From a virus, in the IMG/VR virus record IMGVR_UViG_3300042326_001912, positions 1 through 59,955 of that record: DNA of 59,955 bases; one strand, written 5' to 3'. The notes below the pieces were generated by a model. The model made no database searches. It had not been told where the DNA came from and saw nothing but the letters and a program-made list of their open reading frames with translations. Positions 1 to 8,206 of this stretch are shown one piece after another; positions within the stretch are counted from its first letter, which is position 1; the number at the start of each line of letters is the position of its first letter. The position numbers and the translations under genes are program-made.

Positions 1-494
1 GGCAGTGCACCATTACAAGTTGAATTTTCATCATAACAATGAGTGTAACAATAATCAATCGGGGTTCCTAAAGGACAATTAATATAATTTCCAGTAGGAT
101 TTAACATTCCACTTGAATCACAATAGTATTGATAACAACACCCACTATAAGTTGTACTTGTTGGTGTTATAGACCCACAATATTTAATTAAATAACAGTA
201 GTCATAACACCCAGGTATGTATTGATTTAGCATTTCCGCATCTGCTAAACACAAAGCATATCTATCTGGACCACTATATGAACCATTAGCAGAAAATTGA
301 CATTCCCAACAATCTGGATTTTGAAATAATTCTACCTTACAGTTTACATTGTATGCAGGTCTAGCTGACTCACAAAGTTGTTGTGTATCAAATTCTGCCA
401 CTCTATTTTCGCAATTTCTAGAGCAAACAAAGCAATCTGGAGTGTTTTCAATTAAACACCATTTATCTAAACAACAGTCGCATGTTTCTGCCAT
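1..494 (-). CDS. Cys-rich protein, 3' end cut by window edge
   Basis: An open frame starts at an ATG at 492-494 and runs off the left edge without a stop (164 codons visible). The product begins MAETCDCCLDKWCLIENTPD and is strongly enriched in Cys and Tyr, with many CC, CxxC and CxYC patterns such as PGCYDYCYLIKYC and SGCCYQYYC. There is no signal peptide or membrane segment. A TAAGG Shine-Dalgarno lies about 10 bases before the ATG. It follows the large hub-like tail gene, whose own C-terminus is Cys-rich, so it probably belongs to the tail-tip or fibre module. I recognise no family. The spacing of Cys suggests either many disulfides in the finished particle or metal binding; the sequence does not decide between them. 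Confidence 0.75.
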   Translation of the reverse strand, partial: MAETCDCCLDKWCLIENTPDCFVCSRNCENRVAEFDTQQLCESARPAYNVNCKVELFQNPDCWECQFSANGSYSGPDRYALCLADAEMLNQYIPGCYDYCYLIKYCGSITPTSTTYSGCCYQYYCDSSGMLNPTGNYINCPLGTPIDYCYTHCYDENSTCNGAL

Positions 495-532
495 TATTAA
501 TTAACCTTAATCTATATGTGCAAATGTTAATT

Positions 533-3500
533 TTAACAATTAGGATGTTGCCTCATTTCCCGTACAAAATTACAATTTCCTTGATCGCTAAAGGTTTGAA
601 CAACATTTCCTCTAGTTTGACTACATGCATAGCATGGGCGATAAGAAGCTAATGGATCAGAAACATCATTTAAATACCAAGGACTTTGTGTTGTTGTTAC
701 TGTTGTACTACCACATGGCACATTAATAGTAATTTTATCAACAGTTATAGATCCATCTGAACCACAAGTTACACCAGAAACAACTTCTATAGATTCTGTG
801 CATGGTTCTGGTGTTGGTGGCGGTGGTTCTGGCGGTGGGGGTGGTGCAGTGCTAGTGGTAGTAGTAGTTGTGCCTTGACCTTCAACATACCAATTTCCAT
901 CATATACAGAGTATTTGGCAATGACAGGAGATCCTTGCGGTATTTCTTTTCCTATGTTCTTTACTGGTACAGACATTACAGCAGTTGGCGAACCACCCGA
1001 AGATGTTTGCAATGCAACATTTCCAGTTGGGAAATTTGAACCAAGTAGTAAGTCGTATGCAGCAATAGGAGAAGTTGCTTGCCCAAGAAATATATCGTGC
1101 GAAGTCCATAAACTTCTTGCACTATCCCACATTAAATCTACTGGTCCAGCAAATCCTGCTGCTGTACTATAAGCGTTTTGATTTGGAACAATTTGTTTTG
1201 TAAATAAATCTGTTCCCCAACCACTAACCATTATTGGTCCACGAAGACCAATCGGTTGTCCACCAAGAATTCCGTTTTGCCCCCCTATAGCATCATATGT
1301 AGCCCATGATCCACCAGCAGAAACCATGTTTGCTATATATGATCCAGTTTTAAAAGGGTTATATGTAAACGATGTTGGTATATTTGCATCTGATTGTGTG
1401 AGTGCTCCAACAGGTGTTGCTGTACTTGAAGATAACATTCCGCTATAAAAATTATTGAATGGAGAAAATAAACCATCTAGAGATACGCCACCTTTATTAA
1501 AATATTTTCCACTTTGAGAATGAATTGCAGCGTTTGTTTCTCTGTTACTTAAAGTAGCACCAATTATTTTTGTTGGTCCATATCTACCAGCTATTTGTGC
1601 CATAATAATATTTGTATGTGGCGTATTTCTATCGTTCCTTCTTCCTAAGTAGTCTAAAAAGAATGATGATATTGCAAATCCAGCCCTTCTTCTATTTACA
1701 GCTTGAATTTTTTTAAGTGATTCATTATATAATGCCAAAAGATTTTTTCTGTCAGAGTAAGCTTTTATGGCTGTTTTTTTAAGTCTTTCATTTAAGTATC
1801 TTGATGGTAGACCAAATTTTGGTGTGAATGTTCTAAATGAATATTGTGTAGTTACTCCAGAAGATCCATAGGTACACGATAAAGATGTTAGTATTGGTCC
1901 ATTTGCAACAATTTCATCGCCCAAACTATGTTCTGGTAATCCAACCTTAGTCAATGTTCCTGTTTCCATATATGGTATTGGAACAATGTCTTTTAATTTT
2001 CCTGATGCAGCAGTCTCTAAAATAGATGAAGAATTAAATGTCCAAGGAACTAAAGAATCATCTTTTTGAACAACTGTTTTTCCACCAACAGTATTTCCAA
2101 AATACCAAGGACCATAAAAATCATTTCTAGTTGATTTAAAATTGACTAATACTCCACTTGGAGATATTGGCAAAAGACCAGTTTTTAGTGTCATAGACTG
2201 ACCTAAAACACTATTCTTGTCTCTTATTCCAAAAAAACAATTTGTTAAATTAAAATAACCAACTTCATTAACAATTAATTCATCAAATATAGTTACAGCA
2301 TTTGTTGTTGTTATTGATACATGTTCTTGATTATCTATTAGTGCATATTCTGAATTTACAGAACACTTTACCCACAAAATATCATCAACTAAAAATGTTT
2401 CTTCACTGTTTTCAAAAATAAAATTACCAGAATTTTTTTTAAATGTCATATAATTATTTGTTTTGCCATTTGCATCTAAAATGTTTCCATATATGTACTC
2501 CTTTGGAGTGTTAGATCCAATAATTGCATCTAATAATGCTGGTTCTGTCCAACCTGTGTCAGTAGGAACAATGTTGTATATTCTTTTTGGTGTTTCAGTT
2601 ACTGATGCTGATTTTAAATTAACTCCAAGTTGACTTCCAGCACCCATAGAACCACCTGGAAATGGTACTGGTGCGTTAAAAGAAGAATATGGCAAAGCAA
2701 AACTTGTTATTTCTGCTCCTGCTGATGTATAATATGTAAGTCTATCTCCATTATATTTATATGTGGTTGGTCCAGAAAACAATTGATTATATTGTGTCTT
2801 ACTTAATGTGCTTGTATTTAAAGATGACTTAGATGTTCTTGCAGCACCTGTTGATGGTTCAATCCAAACATATGAAATGCCAAGACTTATACTATAGTCT
2901 GTAGATACAGAAGGAGTTAAAGCGTCTTCATCTGTATACCATTCTAGTTTTTGTTTTCCTGCTAAAAGACCATCTGTTTTTGATGTTGGATCTGATGCAT
3001 TTATATTATAATCGCTAGTTAATGCTCCATTATAATTTACTGGCAACATAAAAGATTTGCCTAAATATGCTTCTAAAGATTGCTTCAAATAAGAAAAAAC
3101 TCTTGTTCCTCTTATTACGCCAACATCATTTTCTTTTTCTCCAAAAATTCTTGTGACAGGATATTCATCTGATCCACCAAAGTGCATAAAGTTTGCAACT
3201 TGAGCTATAAAAAGTCTAGGTGGTTTTAAAAATATTTGTTGGTAATAATCGCTTACTCCTTGATCTTGTCTTATTTCTAAGTACAACTCCCAAAGATCTT
3301 GTTGTCCACCCAATATTATTGCTACTTGAGCTATATCCAAAGTAATAAATAAACCGCCATCTGAAGAAATTATATCTTCAATTCCTTTTATCGGAAAACA
3401 AAAATATCCTGGTGCTGCTGCATGAGATTTTTTTTCAAAATCAATAAAACTTAAACTAGCACCCAAATAAGGGCATGAATATGTTGTATATGGAACATAC

Positions 3501-4387
3501 TTAGTTGAAACCCAATATGGCGTTCCTTCAATATCATATCCTAAAAATTGTTTTATTCTATCGTCTAATGAGCAATTAAATCCAAAGGTATGTTCTTTTT
3601 GTCCACCCCATAACATAAAGTTAGAATCTATATTATTTGTTGATTCAACTCCAGCATCCCAAGATATAACATCTTTATTTTTAGCAAGATCTTTAATCAC
3701 ATCATTAACTTTTTGATTGGCTGGATTATTTGCCAAACTTGTAGTTTTTATAGTAAAAACTTTTAATATAGGATCAAGTTCAATTCTATAAAGTAATCCT
3801 AAGTCATCACAAACTTTTGATATTAAATCCATCAAATTTATATTTGGAACATCAACCCTATAATACTTTGGTAGTTGTGAAGCAAAATCTAATTTAATTG
3901 AGTATGCGTTCCCTGCTGAAATAATTCCATATTTAGCAGACAAATAATTTACTGCTTCTTCAAATTTTTGATATGGCATTCCAGTATCATTAGTTTGACT
4001 AGCACCAAAACTTTTAGATTCATGATACCTAAAAACATTAAACAAATTTATTATTGGTGCATCTTCTTTTGGATCTGAAGTTCCATATAAAGATGTAATA
4101 CACTCAACATTTCTAATTAAATCTTTTCCATCGTTAAGTTTTATTTCATAAGTAAAACCACTACCATTATGTTTTTCAATTACTCTATCTAAAAAACCAT
4201 TAAATTTAAAAGAACCCATTTCAAATTCAAGTGGTTCCCCTAATTTATATGACTTTATAGTTTCTCCATCTTCTGGAGCAAGATTTATGGTTACAGATGA
4301 TTCTGAATCATTCCATCCAACAGATGAAGAAAAATCTACAACAGTTAAATCTAAAAATCTTTTTCTAGCAAAATCAGTAGTAGCCAT
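533..4387 (-). CDS. large tail-tip / hub-like structural protein
   Basis: 1,284 residues. The N-terminal ~450 residues look like a tail hub or tail-associated protein: a beta-rich start with a region about 'LGEPLEFEMGSFKFNGFLDR', then a stretch around residues 175-215 (VPNINLMDLISKVCDDLGLL) of the type seen in late-control-D/hub domains. The middle (about 450-1,100) is Gly/Ser/Asn-rich and beta-predicted. Near the C-terminus there is a Thr run followed by a Pro-rich linker (APPPPPEPPPPTPEP), then a short Cys-rich tail ending NCNFVREMRQHPNC. The start is supported by AGGTGA 5 bases before the ATG. Its position after two tail paralogues and the tape measure fits the distal tail. The hub assignment rests on weak similarity plus gene order; it could instead be another baseplate-like protein. 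The Pro linker and Cys-rich end suggest an appended exposed module. Confidence 0.6.
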   Translation of the reverse strand: MATTDFARKRFLDLTVVDFSSSVGWNDSESSVTINLAPEDGETIKSYKLGEPLEFEMGSFKFNGFLDRVIEKHNGSGFTYEIKLNDGKDLIRNVECITSLYGTSDPKEDAPIINLFNVFRYHESKSFGASQTNDTGMPYQKFEEAVNYLSAKYGIISAGNAYSIKLDFASQLPKYYRVDVPNINLMDLISKVCDDLGLLYRIELDPILKVFTIKTTSLANNPANQKVNDVIKDLAKNKDVISWDAGVESTNNIDSNFMLWGGQKEHTFGFNCSLDDRIKQFLGYDIEGTPYWVSTKYVPYTTYSCPYLGASLSFIDFEKKSHAAAPGYFCFPIKGIEDIISSDGGLFITLDIAQVAIILGGQQDLWELYLEIRQDQGVSDYYQQIFLKPPRLFIAQVANFMHFGGSDEYPVTRIFGEKENDVGVIRGTRVFSYLKQSLEAYLGKSFMLPVNYNGALTSDYNINASDPTSKTDGLLAGKQKLEWYTDEDALTPSVSTDYSISLGISYVWIEPSTGAARTSKSSLNTSTLSKTQYNQLFSGPTTYKYNGDRLTYYTSAGAEITSFALPYSSFNAPVPFPGGSMGAGSQLGVNLKSASVTETPKRIYNIVPTDTGWTEPALLDAIIGSNTPKEYIYGNILDANGKTNNYMTFKKNSGNFIFENSEETFLVDDILWVKCSVNSEYALIDNQEHVSITTTNAVTIFDELIVNEVGYFNLTNCFFGIRDKNSVLGQSMTLKTGLLPISPSGVLVNFKSTRNDFYGPWYFGNTVGGKTVVQKDDSLVPWTFNSSSILETAASGKLKDIVPIPYMETGTLTKVGLPEHSLGDEIVANGPILTSLSCTYGSSGVTTQYSFRTFTPKFGLPSRYLNERLKKTAIKAYSDRKNLLALYNESLKKIQAVNRRRAGFAISSFFLDYLGRRNDRNTPHTNIIMAQIAGRYGPTKIIGATLSNRETNAAIHSQSGKYFNKGGVSLDGLFSPFNNFYSGMLSSSTATPVGALTQSDANIPTSFTYNPFKTGSYIANMVSAGGSWATYDAIGGQNGILGGQPIGLRGPIMVSGWGTDLFTKQIVPNQNAYSTAAGFAGPVDLMWDSARSLWTSHDIFLGQATSPIAAYDLLLGSNFPTGNVALQTSSGGSPTAVMSVPVKNIGKEIPQGSPVIAKYSVYDGNWYVEGQGTTTTTTSTAPPPPPEPPPPTPEPCTESIEVVSGVTCGSDGSITVDKITINVPCGSTTVTTTQSPWYLNDVSDPLASYRPCYACSQTRGNVVQTFSDQGNCNFVREMRQHPNC

Positions 4388-4394
4388 TTTTCAC

Positions 4395-5750
4395 CTAGTT
4401 GTAATTCCAAACTACAGAACGAGTTATTTTACCAGTTTTATAATCATAAGTCACATCATCTTTTTCAAGAAACATATCTGTTGAATTTGGTTTGTAGCTA
4501 TCAACATCTGTCGGAATTTTTATTTTTCCAAGAGAATCAACTGGTTCATTGTATAATACCTCTACATTTACAGTTTTAACACCATTTTTTTTTGTTGTTA
4601 ATTTTTGTATAATTGGACCTTCTGGTTTACCAATTGCTACAATTGAAACAAAATTAATTAAGGGTGGCGTATCTGTCCAAGTAATAGACTTTGTTCTTTC
4701 TCCTGTCTCTTCTATACCTTCAGAAATATCTACAGAAAAGGTTATTACTCCAGATATTTTATTTGTTCCTTCAGAAATAGACTTTACTTTACCAGTTATT
4801 GATCCAATAGTGTATGTCTTACCTATTTCCCAAGGGTTAGCTTTTTTAATTGCTTTTAATTTATCTTCCGCATTAGCATACTTTGTCTTTCCTTCTCCTT
4901 CATATCCAGTTATAGTTCCTTGCAAACTTGCAGATTTATATATAGATTCAGAAGATTCTTTAGTGGTTGTTGTTTGTTCTATTACATATGGATTAGTTGA
5001 TATAATCCAAGATTCATTGCACTCTACACTATTCTTATAAGTATTTACTGAATAACTAGTTGTTTTATTATAAAGCCCACCTGTTGGAACAGTTAAATAT
5101 GTAGAGGCATCTACAATTGAAGTAGATGGTTTTAATTTTTTAATTGCTAAGTTATAATCTATTTCTGTTGGATCTTCAGTTTCTATGCTTTTTACTTGTA
5201 TACTTCTAGTTCTATTTATTTTTACAAATCTTCCATATTCATCTGCTGGATCTAATGACCAAGTTTCATCTGGTTCTTGTGTGTCTAAAACTATCTGCTC
5301 TAAGGATATCGTATAATCGCATATTAAACTTGCTTCGTTAATTTGAAAGTTTTTTGATTTTAATTTAAATTTTTCAGTTAAGTTTGGCAATTGAGATAAA
5401 TTTGGTCCAACTATTGGTGTTGTTATATTTATATTATTTATGTCATGAACTAATACTGATTCTAAATTTGCTATTTTATTTCTGAGTAAACTCAACTTTT
5501 TTTTATCTATATCTAATGGCGTTGCTCCAATTGGTTCTTGTTCTCCTTGTACTGGATCAACAGCTAAAATTTTTCCTTTCAATTCTACTTGCCTTGTGAT
5601 TGTTTTTACTTCCCCATTTTCTTTAAATTCTGATTGTTGACTAATGGTCATTAATGGAGTTGGTATTAATTCCATTTCATTTAATGTCATAGCCATACTA
5701 TTTGGTATTAGTGGTTCTCTAGGCGTATAAAATGGGGAATTTGTAGGCAT
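4395..5750 (-). CDS. tail protein, paralogue A of a tandem pair
   Basis: 451 residues, no recognised family. It is a diverged copy of its upstream neighbour (5763-7142). Matched segments in the same order include SASLQGTITG versus SLSIEGTITG, GPIIQKLTTKKNGVKTVNVE versus GPIFQDINTKKVRTMSVTIE, and a C-terminal GKITRSVVWNYN versus KKISRTTTFMWADD. Both look beta-rich with a repeated 'YTIS/YTIE' strand pattern. An internal Met (MAMTLNEMEL, about residue 18) would align better with the paralogue start, but the first ATG has CAGGAA upstream, so it is kept. It lies 12 bases after the paralogue and 7 before the hub-like gene, implying one operon. Role inferred: distal tail or baseplate-like structural component. 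Confidence 0.7.
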   Translation of the reverse strand: MPTNSPFYTPREPLIPNSMAMTLNEMELIPTPLMTISQQSEFKENGEVKTITRQVELKGKILAVDPVQGEQEPIGATPLDIDKKKLSLLRNKIANLESVLVHDINNINITTPIVGPNLSQLPNLTEKFKLKSKNFQINEASLICDYTISLEQIVLDTQEPDETWSLDPADEYGRFVKINRTRSIQVKSIETEDPTEIDYNLAIKKLKPSTSIVDASTYLTVPTGGLYNKTTSYSVNTYKNSVECNESWIISTNPYVIEQTTTTKESSESIYKSASLQGTITGYEGEGKTKYANAEDKLKAIKKANPWEIGKTYTIGSITGKVKSISEGTNKISGVITFSVDISEGIEETGERTKSITWTDTPPLINFVSIVAIGKPEGPIIQKLTTKKNGVKTVNVEVLYNEPVDSLGKIKIPTDVDSYKPNSTDMFLEKDDVTYDYKTGKITRSVVWNYN

Positions 5751-5762
5751 ATAATGTTCCTG

Positions 5763-7142
5763 TTATGGTCTTGGTATTGCAGTTTTTAACACGGCAAAAT
5801 TAACGGCAGGAGCAGTTGGAAAATCTTGTATAGAATCATCTGCCCACATAAATGTTGTTGTTCTTGATATTTTTTTATTTTGTGCAGTAAAGTTAATAGA
5901 GTCTGATTCAATAACACTTCCTGTTGGTTGATATCCAGTTAATGTATCTGGAGTAGCCTCAGTTCCAATTCTTTCTATTGTTACAGACATAGTTCTTACT
6001 TTTTTTGTATTAATATCTTGAAATATTGGTCCAGAAGTTCCATATATTGTATTATGAATAACATAATTTTTAAGTGATTCTGCCTTTGGATTAAAAAGAG
6101 TTACGCTTATAGATTCACTTTTAAATCCAGTTGGTCTTTTTATATTTTCAATTTCATAATTATAAGTAATGATTCCTTTTTCTAAATCTTTGGTTTCTGA
6201 AAATGACAATATGGTTAAGGCTAAATATTTTGTATCTAGTGCTGTCTTTACAGTTGTCCATAAAGTATTAGCAGCAGCATATCTATCTCCACTTGATAAT
6301 GCATTAAGTCCAGTTATTGTTCCTTCAATACTTAAACTTTCTCTTAAGCTTTCAGTCGTTGATTTGTCTGTCACTGTTTGTTCATGATAAGCATAGGCAT
6401 CTTGATCTAATTCAGAATTAAAAATTGTAGAATCATGATAAACAAGATTTATTTCGGCAGAAAACTCACCATTGTTTGGATTAACATTATAACTAATTAA
6501 TTTATTGCAAGGATTGGCATAAGTAGCTTCATAAGTACTTATAGAAGTAGAAGCTTTCTGTATATCTGTAGGAATTAAAGCATCTATCTTTTTTAAAACT
6601 TCTGTTTTTGATATTTCCCAACCTTTTTTTGCACCAACAGATTTTGATTTTGCTGAAATTTTATGAACAACCTTAGTTAACCTCAAATCCTCTTGGTTAT
6701 ATTCAGTGCTCCAAGATTCATCTATATCTGATGGGTTTACTGTTGAACTTGGAACTTTTAAACTAGTTCCATCAGCTTTTCCAATATGTATCTCATCAGC
6801 TTCCATCTCAATTGTATAATCACAAAAATTAACCCACACATCTTCTTTAAAGCTAATGCTTTTAACTCTAGGAAGAAACTTAAATGGGGCTGTTCCATCT
6901 CTTGGTTGAACTTCAAAATATTTAGCAGATGCGTTTGAATAATCTTTGAACTGATTCATTATTGCTGTTTGTCTTGCAAGAATGAATGCTTTTTTATTTT
7001 CTATAGATAATGTTTGACTTGCTACAATTTTTGCTGATACAGATATGTTAAATAAATATAGCTTTGCTTTTCCATTTTCATAGAATTGAACATCTTCTGC
7101 AATAGAAAAAGATTGAATTGGATCAGTTAATGTTCCAGCCAT
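5763..7142 (-). CDS. tail protein, paralogue B of a tandem pair
   Basis: 459 residues, beginning MAGTLTDPIQSFSIAEDVQF. It shares its whole architecture with the next gene (4395-5750), including the ENGxxK segment near residue 25, a central ESLSIEGTITG segment and the C-terminal 'ISRTTTFMW' strand. No catalytic motif, membrane segment or signal peptide is visible. The ATG follows GAGGATTAA, a good Shine-Dalgarno, 2 bases after the stop of the preceding gene. The pair lies between the tape measure and the hub-like gene, where siphoviruses encode distal-tail and baseplate proteins. I infer a structural tail-tip role and cannot name a family. Confidence 0.7.
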   Translation of the reverse strand: MAGTLTDPIQSFSIAEDVQFYENGKAKLYLFNISVSAKIVASQTLSIENKKAFILARQTAIMNQFKDYSNASAKYFEVQPRDGTAPFKFLPRVKSISFKEDVWVNFCDYTIEMEADEIHIGKADGTSLKVPSSTVNPSDIDESWSTEYNQEDLRLTKVVHKISAKSKSVGAKKGWEISKTEVLKKIDALIPTDIQKASTSISTYEATYANPCNKLISYNVNPNNGEFSAEINLVYHDSTIFNSELDQDAYAYHEQTVTDKSTTESLRESLSIEGTITGLNALSSGDRYAAANTLWTTVKTALDTKYLALTILSFSETKDLEKGIITYNYEIENIKRPTGFKSESISVTLFNPKAESLKNYVIHNTIYGTSGPIFQDINTKKVRTMSVTIERIGTEATPDTLTGYQPTGSVIESDSINFTAQNKKISRTTTFMWADDSIQDFPTAPAVNFAVLKTAIPRP

Positions 7143-7144
7143 AT

Positions 7145-8197
7145 TTAATCCTCAAAACCATGAGTGTATAATTCTACATTACCATTAAATGGTTGATTTA
7201 TTTCTGGAATTACTAACTCTATTGAATCAAAATAAGTATCTTTTGTATATATATTAAAGTCAATACTGCTAGTTATTGCAGGAGAAGCACCATAAGCGAT
7301 TAAAGGAACAGAATTCCAAGTTGCCTCAATATTTCTTTGTATAAACATGTTCATAGATGAATTATTTGGTATTCCATTAAATGTAGTTCCAAGACCAATT
7401 ATTGTTATGTTTAATGAATTATAAACTGATTTATATTCGTTGCTCAAATAAAGATTTAAACTTTCAAACATTTTTAAATTTTCAAAACTGCCATCAATAA
7501 AGAAATTAATAAAATTTGTACTATTGCCTATATTGCTGACCTTTAAAAATAATTCAAAATTCTTTTGTGTAATGCTACTTATATATAGATCAACAACATT
7601 TATTTGTGTGTCTACTGTTGAGCCATAAATATTAAAATCTATATTAGTATTTGCTAAAGGTGTAGCCAAACTAGATATATATAAACTTTTACTCGATTCC
7701 ATAAATGCTTTTATATAAAGCTCTTGACTATCTTGATATTCATACCAATATTTTATAAATAAATTAATTGAACTTTGAGGAAAAGATTTTATATATAATT
7801 CTGTTTCTTTTTGTGTGTGTGCTTCTAAATATAGAGGTAATAAATTAGCACTAAATAAAGATGATTTTATATATAAAGAAACATTATTTTCAAAAGCAGA
7901 TTTTAAAAATAAATTTTTTGTATTAAATATGTTTTTTGGTGGAATCAGTATTATTGTTGGTGCTAATGGCAAACCTAATGATACAAACCATCCAGATAGT
8001 GGTGGGCTTCCTGCACTTGCGGTATTATAATAATAAACATCTGAAAGATAACGAATAACCCATTGAGATAGTCCTGAGTCATAATCTAGTGTGTAATTTG
8101 AATCTACGCTATTTTCATATAAGTAACCGCTAACAAACACAAATGTGCCATTAAAATTTCCACCGCTGCCAGCACCAGTAATAATATAATTTGCCAT
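7145..8197 (-). CDS. beta-repeat tail protein with a shared N-terminal module
   Basis: 350 residues in two parts. Residues 1-~80 form a module starting ITGAGSGGNFNGTF and ending with a Trp and 'LPLAP'; the same pattern (SGAG...NGTY...W...APAPTV) occurs twice in the fibre gene at 43791-46016. Residues ~90-350 contain a short repeat in which strands such as NLFLKS, SLYIKSS, PLYLEA, ELYIKS, LFIKYW, ELYIKA and SLYISS recur about every 18-20 residues, then looser copies (ELFLKV, LNLYLS, MNMFIQR). This looks like a repetitive beta structure. The ATG follows TTAGGG, 9 bases after the tape-measure stop. Position suggests a tail-tip or side-fibre component; no enzyme motif is seen. Confidence 0.65.
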   Translation of the reverse strand: MANYIITGAGSGGNFNGTFVFVSGYLYENSVDSNYTLDYDSGLSQWVIRYLSDVYYYNTASAGSPPLSGWFVSLGLPLAPTIILIPPKNIFNTKNLFLKSAFENNVSLYIKSSLFSANLLPLYLEAHTQKETELYIKSFPQSSINLFIKYWYEYQDSQELYIKAFMESSKSLYISSLATPLANTNIDFNIYGSTVDTQINVVDLYISSITQKNFELFLKVSNIGNSTNFINFFIDGSFENLKMFESLNLYLSNEYKSVYNSLNITIIGLGTTFNGIPNNSSMNMFIQRNIEATWNSVPLIAYGASPAITSSIDFNIYTKDTYFDSIELVIPEINQPFNGNVELYTHGFED

Positions 8198-8206
8198 TTT
8201 TATACC

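Noticed and set aside
533-4387. Plus-strand ORF 915-1172 and minus-strand 900-1109 as separate genes
   Set aside because: Both are inside the strongly coding hub-like gene in other frames, with no ribosome sites.
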